Positions 1-14,342 of a stretch of 64,000 bases of DNA are shown piece after piece. Position 1 is the stretch's first letter. Every line of letters starts with the position of its first letter. The translations under genes were made by a program, and so were the position numbers. The notes beneath the pieces are model-generated. The model saw only the letters and a program-made list of their open reading frames with translations, ran no database searches and was not told where the DNA came from. The DNA is from Blasia pusilla. Taxonomy: Eukaryota > Marchantiophyta > Marchantiopsida > Blasiales. The stretch covers positions 66,278,001 through 66,342,000 of the forward strand of contig CM114271.1 in assembly GCA_050084515.1 (NCBI GenBank), in the 5' to 3' direction.

Positions 1-1
1 T

Positions 2-1688
2 TTGGCAGGTCTGGATTTTGCTAGGTATTATATTGATGACATTGTAGTCTTTAGCGCCACGGTTGATGAGCATCATCCCCAACATGCTCCAATCGGTATG
101 CAACTACGTGTACGTGTAGTGCCTCATCCTTCGTTTGGTGCGTCATGCCCACGAGGATGTGGGTCATTTTGGAGTAAATCGGACATACAACTTGCTCCAG
201 ATACATCAATGGTGGCGAGAGATGCAAACTGACGTTCAACAGTTTGTTGCCAGGTGCATGGTTTATGATTGGGTCTAGGCATCGTTCAATGCTTCGACTC
301 CACCGTTGCATCCACTTTCGATCATGGGTTTAGGTTATAGATGGAGTTTGGATTTTGCAGGACCTTTACCTTTGACGGAGCGCCATAGTCGTTATGTATT
401 GGTGATGATCGAGCACTTCTCAAAGTGGATAGAGTTGGTTGCATTGCTTGACAAAGCAAGTGAGGGAGTAGCGTATGTCTTCCTAGATTGAGTGCTGAGT
501 CATAACGGCGCACCAGCTGAGGTGTTGACAGACCAGGGTACAAAGTTTCGCGAGGAGTTTCAAGCCTTGTGTGATCAGGCGCTAATTGACCACCACACCA
601 CTTCGCGAGATCATCCTGAGGTGGATGGACTAGCGAAGAGGGTTATGCAGACGGTAAAGAGAGGATTATGGAAGTATGGCTTGTAGAGAGGTCATCTAGG
701 AGATTGGGACCTCTAGTTGTGGTGGTTGGCAATGGGATACAGATTCAGCAAGCAAGCATCCTTAACGTCTTTCTCACCGTACTTACTACTTTATGGCCGA
801 GAGCCAGATTTACTTGCCGCCATTCGTCGAGATGTTGGTGAGGTGTTGAACCTTGATGACCTTGATGTATGGATGCAAGCATATTCTCAGAGGGCTGAGT
901 TATTTTAGAGAGTGATGCTTATATCGTTTGAGAACTTGGCGATTGCGCAGCATCAGGATACGTTGAGGTATGCGACTATTGGGGGAGGTGGTTATCAACC
1001 TACTATCCAGGGGTTTCATCAAGGATACTATGTCTACTTGCAGCAAACAGCACCCACGACGTTGGATGTGACTGTAGGGTGCACCATCTTGAGATTGCGT
1101 GAGATTTTTCTATCTGATGTTCTCTTATTGGAGGGACGCGATGGTATGGTTTGTAAGGACCATGTACGTAACTGTGTGCCATGTCACCTTCCTAACATTG
1201 ACGGTGCAGTTGATCCGAGCTTAGCAGTAGTTCCTGCATGCTTGCGATGTATGTTGTGTGGTTCTGCTCGTGGTGCAGCCACTATACTAGTATGTGATGG
1301 TTGTTCGAGAGTATGGCATATGGCATGTCTGATGCTACCTCTCACTAGGCTTTGTGAGGGACGATGGATGCGTCCCGGATGTACATACATGAGGTAGTTC
1401 TAGATTTCAACTTGTGTTTGTGGCATGGATGATAACGATGGGGCCACATGAGGACCCGGCCTTTTTGCTCTAAGCGTTTGAGAGATGTATGTCATGGTAG
1501 GTAGGGATAGATGGCTATTTGGAGTTAGAGGGACTCACCTAACCACCATCAAGGAGGGCAGTTGGAGATATTTTGGTACTTCTTGTCTCGTTGTTTGGAT
1601 GACATGAGTTAGCATAGAATCGTGCGTGTTTGTGTGTACCTTTGTCGACTACGATGTATGTTTTGTAGCAATGTGTATGTGCACGACA
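2..1688 (+). mobile_element. Truncated Ty3-type retrotransposon copy (methyltransferase/PHD family), 3' half
   Basis: The window opens inside a reverse transcriptase: the YYIDD catalytic box is encoded at about 23-40. RNase H is missing, so the RT end is joined almost directly to integrase sequence. An integrase core follows (306-1000), then a PHD finger (1229-1385), a purine-rich tract (about 1551-1561) and a 125-nt piece matching the 3' end of the family LTR (1564-1688). The protein is closely similar along its length to the minus-strand element at 27973-33497, so both belong to one family. Stops at 489-491, 684-686 and 906-908 and the lost RNase H show it is dead. The methyltransferase part would lie left of position 1 and cannot be seen. 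Confidence 0.88.
306..1397 (+). pseudogene. Integrase with C-terminal PHD finger, broken
   Basis: Reading frames at 306-491, 492-686, 717-908 and 912-1397 are pieces of one integrase. The DDE core is visible: first Asp in SLDFAGPL, second in VLTDQG. The catalytic Glu expected in the A-E-R triplet is Lys here (GLAKRV), while the other copy in the window keeps GLAERV, so this copy could not catalyse integration even without its stop codons. The last 56 residues form a PHD finger (C-x2-C, C-x2-C, x4-H-x2-C, then W-x2-P-x-C). The Cys expected after the Trp is Arg (WMRPGC). The finger follows a conserved linker with an NCVPCHLPN motif. Confidence 0.85.
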
Positions 1689-1808
1689 CCTTAGTCTGTA
1701 GCCTACCTAGGCCCACATAGATCCTGCTTTGCTTAAACGTCAGTAAACCATGCCTAAAACTTACGTTAGCCACCTTCTAGCTCTGCTTCAACTTCCTTAG
1801 ATACTCAC
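1689..1808. other. Unassigned junction sequence
   Basis: These 120 bases lie between the LTR-like tail of the left element and the first readable codons of the minus-strand Ty3 element. The 3' LTR expected for the latter was not found here, so its 3' end has probably been lost by deletion. No gene is seen. Confidence 0.5.
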
Positions 1809-4800
1809 TCACTCGCTTGCGCCATCCTTCTTGTATCCTTCATAAATCCTTCTTTCCAGATCTGTTTCTTTAGGGGAGAATGCTCTAAAGACTTGTATTG
1901 TCGATGGCATATGCTTATCCGTGCCACTCAACGCATCCAAAATGACATTATCCTTCCTCGGCTTATGGATTAGCTCCACATTCATTAATGCCAAGGTATC
2001 ATGCCATCGGGATGGCTTCGATGTCTTGAAATCATGGTTCTCAAAATACTTGAGCAAAATGTTATTGATGAATACTCGAGTCATGTGAAGTCCTAAATAG
2101 TGACAACACTTCCTCAAGCAATGAACCACCGCGAACAAATTTTCTCATATGTGGACCATCTTCTTTCAGTGTCGCTAAGCTTCTTGCTCTCGCATGCTAC
2201 AGGTCTCCCTTCTTGCACCAACATTCATGCAATCGCGAAATTACTAGCATCAATCTGCACCTCAAACAGTTTGTCGAACTCCGAGAGCTCCGAGAACTTC
2301 AGAACTTGTTCATATGATAATATCTCCTTGACTCGGTTAAGGGCGTCATCCACCTCATAGGTCCATATAGTGTTGGAAACATTTTTGCTCCAATCTGTGA
2401 GAGGTTTCACTATTGTTGAAAAGTTCTTCACATGAGTGCTGTAAAACTTAACCACTCTGATGATCCTTCTCATCCCCTTCTCGATGAAAGGCGATCGCCA
2501 TTCTCGGTGAAAGGAACTTTTCAAACGGCACTTGCTTTCATCTTCTCGACATCTGGATTCACTCTGTTTGCGCTAATCACATGATCCAAGAACTTGATCT
2601 TGGTCAACTCAAACTCACTCTTTTCCACATTTAATAACTTGTTCGCCTTGAGTCTCGCAAACATTGTCGTCAACTAACTTTGAGTAGATTAACATGTTAT
2701 CTATGTAGATGATCACATACTCATCTATCTCCTTATGAAAGATGGAGTTCATTAACGTGTTTAACGTTAGAGGCACATTACATAGACCAACAAGGATAAC
2801 CACAAACTCTAACGAGCCATATCTTGTCCTACACAGAGTCTTCTCCACATCCGCTTCAGGAATCCGAATTTGGTAATATCTTGACTTCAAGTCAATCTTG
2901 CTGAAATATTTGGCACATGACAATCAATCAAAGAGGTCATCCATTCCTGGAATAGGATAGTTGTTCCTTACCGTTACTTTATTAAACACCCGACTATCAA
3001 CACAAAGTCTCAACTTTCCATCTTTCTTCTTCACAAAGAGATCGGACGCTCCATAATGTGACTTGCTAATTCGGATCTAACCCCTATCTAAGAGTTCACC
3101 TATTTGCTTCTTCAACTTCATAAGTTCCTCTTGATTCAACCTATATGGCACCTTTGAAGGTGGTTGAGATCCCGCTATCACTTCTATCTTATGATCGATC
3201 GCCCTGTGCGGTGGCAACTCAATCAGAAGCTCCTTCGTCAATACATCACAAAATTCCTTCGCTATTCTATTGAGTGTTTCAAGGATTCCCCTTGAAGTTG
3301 AGTCATGATCTCTACGTCTCGCGCTTGCCTCGTTATCTACTTGTCTCATTAAGCAAACAAACCCATCCTCTAACTCGGTCAAACTCGTCCTCAGAAAGGC
3401 GTTCAACAACTCCGTCTTTATAAGAACCTCATGAACCAACCTGACCTGCAATTTTTGCATTTTACCAAGATGCTCAACCTCAAACATCTTCGCGTTAGTT
3501 CCACCTCATACCCATCTAAGAACGTATTCCCCAAGACTCCATTGATTTTGTTTATGTCGCACATGTCAAGACTTTTTAGGATAGATCAGAGAGATCTGAT
3601 AGAGCACCTTCATGAGTAGAGGAGGACGCGCTCAGGAGGTCGAGGATGACCTGCTGAAGTCCTAGGAAACCTGAGAGAGCATATTTCCCCTTCATTTTGG
3701 CTCATTTGGAACCATATTGAGAAACTTACTATTTTGGGTAAGTTTCCATATTTGGTACAGTTGAATTTACAATTTGGGAAGTAGCCCTTGACTCGCTATA
3801 GTAGGTCAAGAGCCAAGGAGGTGACCTACGAGCATAGGTTAATTATCGAGGAGATAGCTTGGGAGAGGGAAGGGGGTATATCTCAAGGAGAGAGAGCTTG
3901 AGAGCTCATTCTCTCTTTGTTGTTGAACCTCTTGGCACGAGGCGGGGGAGCTATGGTCGCTTGCCTTGTGAGTGTAACCCAAGCCTCTCATGAGGAGAGT
4001 GGGTTTGGTTTGACATTGAAAGAGACATGTGATGACATTCAGAGAGATATGTGAGAGTGCACAATTTGAGAGCTATGGTGTTGAGAGAGACTGGATCTTA
4101 TTTTAGTGGAGATATTTTGGTACTTCTTGTCTCGTTGTTTGGATGCCATGAGTTAGCATGGGATCATGCGTGTTTGTGTGTATGTTTGTGGGCAACAATG
4201 TATGTTGTGTAGCGACGTGTATGTGCACGACACACATCGTAAAGTTCTCCTTCAACTCGAATATTGCGCATCCCACTATTAGCCCTAAAACCAACTCTAA
4301 ATTCTGGCGGGACTTGCCTCCCGTGAAACCCACCCTTATGGGTTCGTCTGTCTTAGTGGTCGAAAACCCCAACGCCTTCATGATTCTCATTCTCAAGGAG
4401 TGCCAAACACTAGTATCGACGAAAAACATCACGTTGCCATCAACGATCTTGGATCCTAGGCAAACCAAATTGGGCGTCCTCTTGATGACTTGGAAAGATA
4501 TCTCTAGATCTCTCGTTGATAAGTGCTTAGCAACAAACGCAATCATACTCGGTTTACTAACCTTGGGCTTGAGCATTCCTTAGCCATATGCTCGGATTCA
4601 CCACAATCATAGAAAATCACTTTGGCATTCTTTGCCTTTGGGTACGGTGCCTCTTTCGGCTTCGCGTTGAGTTCCACTTGTTTTCTTAATGGGGTAAGAG
4701 ATCCTCCGTGGTCGCACTCACCCCCACTCCAAACCCTCTTAGATGCCTACTTGTTCTTCGGTAACTTCGAAAAAAAAATTCTGCTTGAAGGGTCCTTGGA

Positions 4801-5766
4801 CTTGGATCTCATCTAAACCCTATACACTCCGCCAACTTCAAAAGTTTCGCGCACGTCTTCGGTAGCTCTGGCATCCAGAAGAGGGCCTTTCTTGCGCTCA
4901 ACTTAAGTCCACTTAAGAAGATCACCTTCTTTGTAAACTCATCCATATTTGGAATCAAGCTCATTCTTGCACTGAACTCTCGCACACAAGCAATAAGGGA
5001 TCCCTTTTGCCACAACTGTTCGAACTGTAAGCCATCGCGGAACTCCTGGTATTCCGGAGTGAATTGGTCACCAATTAACACTTTGAACTCTTCCCAACTC
5101 AGAGTTGTTACATGGCCTAGGTGTATCTTTGCCATGAGCTCTCCATCATTGAAGTGCGTGATCCTTTAGGAACGTGACTGCCACGGTCACCTAGTTGTGC
5201 TCCTTATCCCTTTGTGCCTCAAAGTAAAGTTGGAGCTCCAATCAAGAACTCGTTCACTTACCGAGAGCGGCCCATTCCTATGAATAGCGTTGGAAAATTT
5301 CTCTTACGAATCTTCTTTCTGGAACTAGAGGCTCTCTCTGACTCAAATTCAATGATCCGCTTACTCTGTTGGATAATCTAATTAGTCATCAACTTCACCA
5401 AGTGCGTCATCTAGACATAAAGGTCGGGTCATTTGAGTTTGGAGCCACAAAAAGAAGCCCCTGAGAAAAGATTCGCGCTTGGGACATCCTCATGTCTTGG
5501 GCGTGGCCCTTCGAGAGTCGCTATCTCCTCCTCTGGCTTGCCGTCAATCATTGGTTCGTCTTTTGGCTTTTTATGGTTGACTTGTGGTTTCCTTGGTTCT
5601 TCACCCTTTATCGCCTTTCTCGAATCCTCGCCTTCTCAAATCTCTTCCTTGTCTCTTACGTTCCTTCTCGAGCGTTGAGATCTCCCTGCTACCTTGGGTT
5701 ATTCTCAAATATCCATATTTCCCACGACCCCAAGTTCACGCTTACCAAAGATTAGCTCTAATACCA
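1809..5766 (-). mobile_element. Decayed Ty3-type retrotransposon, internal region (gag-protease-RT-RNase H)
   Basis: Read on the minus strand. The primer-binding site TGGTATTAGAGCTAAT (5766-5751) resembles the initiator-Met tRNA site common in plant LTR elements. A gag domain follows (about 5135-4809), then a CCHC knuckle (about 4615-4575) whose first Cys is Phe but which keeps C-x4-H-x4-C. Protease is at about 4420-4240 and its DTG triad reads DTS. RT is at about 3190-2640, with the catalytic box YIDN instead of YIDD. The RT-RNase H region follows at 2524-1809. Frames are broken many times. Removing the solo LTR at 3564-4232 rejoins the protease frame, so that LTR arrived when the frame was still readable. 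No integrase or 3' LTR is seen, so the 3' end is missing. Confidence 0.85.
3564..4232 (+). mobile_element. Solo LTR of the methyltransferase/PHD family, with 4-bp target duplication
   Basis: The 669-bp element begins TGTCAAGAC and ends GCACGACA. It is flanked by CACA at 3560-3563 and at 4233-4236. Deleting it with one CACA rejoins the minus-strand protease reading frame of the host Ty3 element without a shift, which is direct evidence for both boundaries. Its last 125 nt (4108-4232) match 1564-1688 at equal length and high identity. Its terminal bases match the LTR at 27973-28588 (TGTCACATC start, GCGCACGACA end, in element orientation). It probably formed by LTR-LTR recombination that removed the internal region. 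Confidence 0.85.
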
Positions 5767-5768
5767 CA

Positions 5769-6894
5769 TGTCATACACCTACTCTCCTTGAACGTGAATC
5801 TTTAATGATGCGGAAGCGTGCATTCAATAGAACATGCTCTCAACATTGATCTCCACCCAAACACGCATTCACGTGAGTCGGGTCTGGATCAATCAGAGCT
5901 CTAACTCATCGAGTTCTCAACTCGGCCTCTCACCAAGCTTAATATTTCTAGTTTCTCGCTTTACAATACAAGCAAATCTCTCACGATTTGGGACAGACTT
6001 TTTGGTCGGTTCATGAACCTCAAACGGCGTTTCCACGCTTGACGATCCCAATTGTCCAATGGACCTCCAATGAGTTCATAACCAAGACTCATTAAAATGA
6101 ATCGCGGATTGAAATCCAAATGTGGATTTCCTAATGCACTTCCTTGGATCAGGTTTAGGTTTCGAGTCTCAACACCAAACTCTCATTCCATTCCGTGCCC
6201 TTGAATCTCCCTTTGATTTCCAAAATGGGGTTTACGTCCCAACAATCCATGGAGGCACTCCCCCTCACTAATACTTTTGAGGATCATCGCCCTTCCCTAA
6301 CTTTGGGAAAAAACGAGAGTATCACCCTTCATTTTGGCCCTAAATCCAACTTTCCGTATAGTCATTTTCAACCAATATCTTAGTTTTTTATTATGCGTTT
6401 GTTGAGATATTTGGTGCGTTAGAACCGACTTTGCATAAAATTTCCGACGTCATCTTACTTGTCCCAAACGCATCTTGAGACTAGATGTATTGGTCCAAAA
6501 CATAATCAAAACCCAAACGCTAGTCGCATTCCAAATCTGCATCTCACATCTTTGGCAACCAATCTTCCTAGACTCAACTTATCTCAAGTCTTAGTTGACG
6601 TTTGGTTCAAGTTTCGTGATCGCGACCATAAACGCATAAAATGCACAAACTCTATTCGCGCGTTCTGTTTCTTGGACTTTTCCAACATACCTCTCCAAAG
6701 CGTAATCATCCTAACGTGAGCCTACTAAAATTCTGATGTACCGTCTTATGTTTGTTTGATTATGTAGGTTACGCCACTACAAGTTTATTTTTTAAGGGCT
6801 TGTTGAAGATATTTCTCTTGTGGGTAAGATTAGATTTCAACACTTTATATTTTTTACTCAGCTAGGGTTGGTTGTGGCCTTGAGGTCCCCCAAC
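5769..6894 (-). repeat. 5' LTR of the minus-strand Ty3 element
   Basis: On the minus strand the LTR starts TGTTGGGGGACC at 6894 and ends with TGACA at 5769, two bases before the primer-binding site, giving a normal TG...CA LTR of 1126 bp. The upper boundary is supported independently: recognisable endoplasmin pseudogene sequence runs right up to it, as expected for an insertion into that gene. The partner LTR is not found, so the duplicated target site cannot be confirmed. The fragment reading frames inside it are not genes. Confidence 0.7.
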
Positions 6895-9473
6895 ACTCTT
6901 AAACTCCTAATGCATTTTCTCACTCTTGGATTTCAGCATCAATTGCCTCATCTTTAAAGATCCTCTTCAAAGATGCAAAGGATCATGTCAAGAGCTATCC
7001 GAATCAACTTCTTATAATGAACCTTAAGCTATTGCCCATTTGGAGCATTTCTATCGATATATTGAGAGGGAGCGTGTCTCAACCAAGAGTACCATGCCAA
7101 TGAAATGGAAAACAGTCAATTACAAGCGACTCAAATAATGCATCTAAGTATAGAAGGAGATTCCGAACCTGGCAACCTAGGGGCAAAGGATGGATAACTT
7201 ACCTTGGACATAAATTGGTAAAACTTCTCTAAATCCCAAGGCCAAATTACGTGCTCTTCATCCAAAATTTCCCACTCTTACAGGGTTTCCTTGAACTTCT
7301 TGGTCTTTGGCTATGTTGTCAAAAGAATTAAAATATGGTACAACTTCTAATTTCATATCATGATTGCACCACATTTTTGTAAAATCAACCAACCATAGTA
7401 TCTCAACAACACCATTGCAAGTAATTTGAATGGTCCACTTGCAAACCTTTAACAAGAGTCATATACAACCCACCGAGCTTCTTCAAAGAACCTGTGACCA
7501 TTTGACAAGGAGACAGCCACACAACCAAGCACAAGCTAGAAAAAGGAAATCATACTTGTCTTGTCATCTCCTTCAACTTCTTGATCTCTCATCGCTTGTT
7601 TACCAATACATTAACAAAGCTCATTGAAAAAAGATGCGGAACACTCAACTAAGTAGGATCCCAATTTTTTTTTCATAAAATCAAAAGAAATATAACAATT
7701 CACTCTACAAGATGACATCGTAAGAGTCCTATATCCACTTACGAGGTTTCCCTTCATCTAATTCCTCCGACTTAGATTCCTCATCATCTAGGAATTCTTT
7801 CTCCAACTGCTTGGATGCCCATGAATGTATGGGGAAGTTGATGAATTCAGACTATTTCTTGACGAGTTTCTGCAATCATTCCTCACATATAAGATAAGTC
7901 TGTCCCCAGGCATGGAGAATCATTTACAAGATCCTCATGGAAAGCATCCTTGGGTCTGTCGAGGAATTTTAGATCCGCTCGTATTTGGTCTCCATTCATG
8001 TATTTCACCAGCTTGGTATTTCAAGAGCAATCTAATTTCTGTTCCCCATCTTAAGGGTTCATTCTAAGTGTCTTCTAGGTTCCAAAGGCTCACTGAGTTT
8101 CAACACCAAAATGTCTGCAAATACTAATTTTGAGATCGTATTTGGTAGTAATTTGAATAAATATGAGAGTTAAACAGAGCCGAAGTGTTGCTCTTGTGAT
8201 GAAGATCCCCATATTTCAAGATATGATACAACTATTTCCGAGTAAGGATGTGTGGTCAAGCATGAGTTGTTCTCTTAACAACTTCCATGAAATCACTCCT
8301 TAACCGATAATTAATAATAATATAAGTTAACCAAACGTGTTGCATGGAAGTTTCCTTTGAAGATTGTTTAGGCGAGAACATACTGCTTGTCATCATTCTG
8401 CTCGCTGATCGCTTCAACGTAATCAGCTACAAGGTAAACAGAGTAGAAGCCGATCTTAGTCAGGGTCAAATCTCCACCTTACGGCATCTGCTCCGCGAAA
8501 GCTGTACATCAAATGTGGAGATTCCGCATGTGGTCAGGTCGAAGCACTTCTCGAGCATTCAGTAGTGAACACACAATCTTCAGGGCCAAAACAGAGTTGA
8601 TAGCAGAGTTCAATCGAGAAGTCCCATGATCTTTCAACGGCTGCATGACAATGACACCGTCTACACGACTCAAACACTAAGCCAAGTGTGCTTATTACAA
8701 GAAGGTCCTGACTTTTGCAATGATACTCAAGTTCTTGATGAGATCCTTCTTGGTCATACCTATCCCCTGGTCTCCTCATCCACTGTGATCCGCCTAAATC
8801 ACCACAAATCCCTCATCACATCTCAGATGAAGTCAACCTCCCGGGTTCACATGATAAAAACTGACGGTAAATTCCGAGACTCAAGTCGCTAGGAAGTATC
8901 GGCGTGCCGAAGAGCTGTAGCTCTACTAGAACGAGCGTCGGATGCTACCGTACATCTGGGGTATGGGAGAAAAGCTCCCGCAGACAGATGTCTTTCGTAC
9001 TGTGGATCGAATTGATGATAATGTCCATCAACTGGAACACCTCAGCTTGGAACTCGAACTTTTGAGAATTGATCCTTAGTGACTTGGGGGATATAGATTC
9101 CAATTCCCTGCAGTAAAGTTGGTAATATAGAAAAGTCAGCCGAATGGCTATCGCACAGTTGTCTAGTCGCTCTTACGGTATTTGTGGATATTCAAAGGAG
9201 GGATGGCTCCGAGACTCACCCACTACCGGAATGAACACGATCAATCCACCAGGCAGATTGATCCTGCCCTGACTCCACCGAAGTACTCTTTAAGAAACGG
9301 CATCACATCCTCACAAATTTGGCTTTAGTGGACAGCGCATCTGGTAAAGCTCCTCTGATAGTGAGAGTTTCCTAGACCTTCGCAAACTCCGACAAACCCT
9401 CCGTCACTTGAGTTTCCTCGGCTTGAACTTAATTAACACACTTGCAAAAATAGATGAGGAGTCTGGAAGCCAT
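6895..9473 (-). pseudogene. HSP90B: Endoplasmin (GRP94, ER HSP90) pseudogene, intron-bearing, 3'-truncated
   Basis: The family is the ER-lumen HSP90 chaperone, an ATPase that folds secretory and membrane proteins alongside BiP. On the minus strand a start ATG at 9473 opens a signal-peptide-like stretch, then an acidic segment and GALPDALSTKAKF, with a donor GTGAGG at 9314. After an acceptor at 9108 come KFEFQAEV, MDIIINS and LREL (to about 8970). GIGMTKKDLIKNLSIIAK follows near 8770-8705, GFYSVYLVADYVE and NDDKQYV at 8450-8375, NEPLRWGTEIRL at about 8035-8000, SEFINFPIHSWASKQ at about 7845-7800, and DTLPLNISIEMLQ and KKLIRIALDMIL at about 7105-7000. These are in the correct HSP90 order. Stops occur in the signal peptide, the acidic segment, before SEFINF and elsewhere, with several frameshifts. 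Retained introns show it is not a processed copy. It ends where the Ty3 LTR begins. Confidence 0.9.
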
Positions 9474-10084
9474 GACAGAAGTACAGAATAGTACGACGTT
9501 CGCGGGGACTCCACCGGGTCCATAAACTCGGCGCCACCGAGTGTCACAAAGATCCTGCGCAATGCCAATTCTCTAGAAACCAAAAAGATAGCAAATCCGT
9601 TCCGAAAATGCCATTCACAATCCAGTTCCTCTTCACTTCATTTGAAAAAGCGCAAATTACGCAGACGATCAGAAGTCACAGCCTTCACATGATCGCACAA
9701 GAACTACTCGTCTAATCGGGGCTCCTAGCAAACGCTCCCTCGTCAAGGAGCAGGCTAACCTCACGATGTACTACAAAGCACCGAATCATCACGGTCGCCA
9801 ATGAAATCGACGAATCTTGGCGTTGGCGGCAATAGAGAGGACGCCTCTCTACAGATGTAACCACAAATGACGTTCTCGTGGACGACGGAAAGCCTGATGA
9901 GCAATCCCGCACAGCAAAGGAGTGTCACAGGACCAAAGGACCACTCACAGCTTCCGGTTCAAATGTCTACTTGGGCTCGCGTCGGTGCGCAGGGGAACGT
10001 GTTTGGGAAGATACCATCCGTCAGATCTGAGGATCCGACAATCTTATTCCACACAACGATTCACAAGGAGAAATACGAGTTTTG

Positions 10085-10188
10085 ATTGGTCGAAATATGG
10101 ACTCCTGCCTTCTCCTACCTTCCCATTGGCCGTGACACCTCAAAATCATCTCGCGATGAAGTCATTGGGCCGCTTGTTGTCCACGTGG
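10085..10188. promoter_or_regulatory. Cluster of ATTGG (inverted CCAAT) boxes with a CCACGTGG G-box
   Basis: ATTGG occurs at 10085-10089, 10125-10129 and 10164-10168, about 40 bp apart, followed by the palindromic CCACGTGG at 10181-10188. A second CCACGTG lies at 10547-10553. CCAAT and CCACG are the two halves of ER-stress elements known from BiP promoters. The spacing and orientation here (ATTGG, 12 nt, CCACG) do not match the canonical ERSE or ERSE-II, so this is only a candidate. Confidence 0.35.
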
Positions 10189-10345
10189 CGGTGTTCAACC
10201 GCGCCTATTTGGACTCCGTCAGGTAAAGTCCGTTTACTTTCCAAAACTTATCTCGCGCGTGCGGTCAAGAAATTCGGACAAGCTAACCATAGATAACTTC
10301 ACTCTGGTGAACCCCCTCGCCGCGGGCCACCCGCAAAACATATCG

Positions 10346-10376
10346 GGCTCGGACTCGGACTCGGACTCGGACTCGA
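10346..10376. repeat. (GGACTC)n microsatellite
   Basis: About five copies of the hexamer GGACTC in a row, upstream of BiP. Confidence 0.8.
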
Positions 10377-10580
10377 TCTCAACAGTTCTCCCTCCCTCCC
10401 TCGGGTCGCGTTCAATAGAAAGCCCCCGGGGATCAGCCAGCCGGGGTTTCCCGCTCGGACCTTAACCCGAGTTAAAATGGAGTACGAACTCACCATGGGA
10501 AAATTCAAATCTACCGCAGCTGCGCAGTTTACGTGATCGTGGTCCACCACGTGCATGTTTCGAGAGTGCTGACATTCTCG

Positions 10581-10602
10581 AGAGAGGAGGAGGAGGAGGA
10601 GG
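10581..10602. repeat. (GAG/AGG)n tract in the probable BiP 5' leader
   Basis: A purine-rich trinucleotide run about 390 bp before the BiP ATG. Similar GGA-rich runs lie upstream of MAP65 (47625-47665) and before the small reading frame at 37837-38058. Confidence 0.7.
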
Positions 10603-10989
10603 CGTCTAGAAGAAACGACGAGAGTCCTTCATCAAACATGAGCGGATGAGTGCTTCCAGGACGGCCATAAAGAGTACGCAGGTCGAAGTTACAGGCAAAG
10701 GAATAGCAGGGTGGGTTCGAACAACTCGAAGCAGTTTGGGCGGATCGCAGCGTAGGATTGTTTAATAGTGTGCTCCTGGAGGCAGAGGTCGGCAGGTTTC
10801 TGATCTACAGGCTTCTACCCGGCTACTTGTCGGCAGCGCAAGCGGAGCAGGGTGGACATAGACTTCATGTGCAGTGAGTGGTAGAAAGTATTAGGTTTTG
10901 TGTAGAGGGGAGGTGCTGGGAGTGTGAGGCGGATTCAAAGGCGGAAGGGAAGAGCTGTCGGAAGTTTTGCTCTGAGGACGATCAGCAAC

Positions 10990-14342
<3,353 letters not shown>

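Larger units (their letters stand above)
9474..10989. other. Head-to-head intergenic region between endoplasmin pseudogene and BiP
   Basis: About 1.5 kb separates the two divergent start codons. I see no convincing gene in it; reading frames of up to 124 codons show no recognisable domain. It holds ATTGG boxes, two G-boxes and two short tandem repeats, listed separately. BiP's promoter and 5' UTR must lie here, and the dead endoplasmin's promoter presumably did too. Confidence 0.6.

Noticed and set aside
4158-4583. Plus-strand frame of 141 codons
   Set aside because: Antisense to the Ty3 protease region and running into the solo LTR; the minus-strand reading has the family motifs.
9108-9314. 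A PGGL-V-V-like reading in the first endoplasmin intron
   Set aside because: The better match to the endoplasmin N-terminal segment (GALPDALSTKAKF) lies just upstream and is followed by a donor site, so this stretch is intron.
10085-10188. Calling the promoter motifs a canonical ERSE or ERSE-II
   Set aside because: The spacing is 12 nt and the half-site orientation is reversed relative to CCAAT-N9-CCACG; ERSE-II needs one spacer base.
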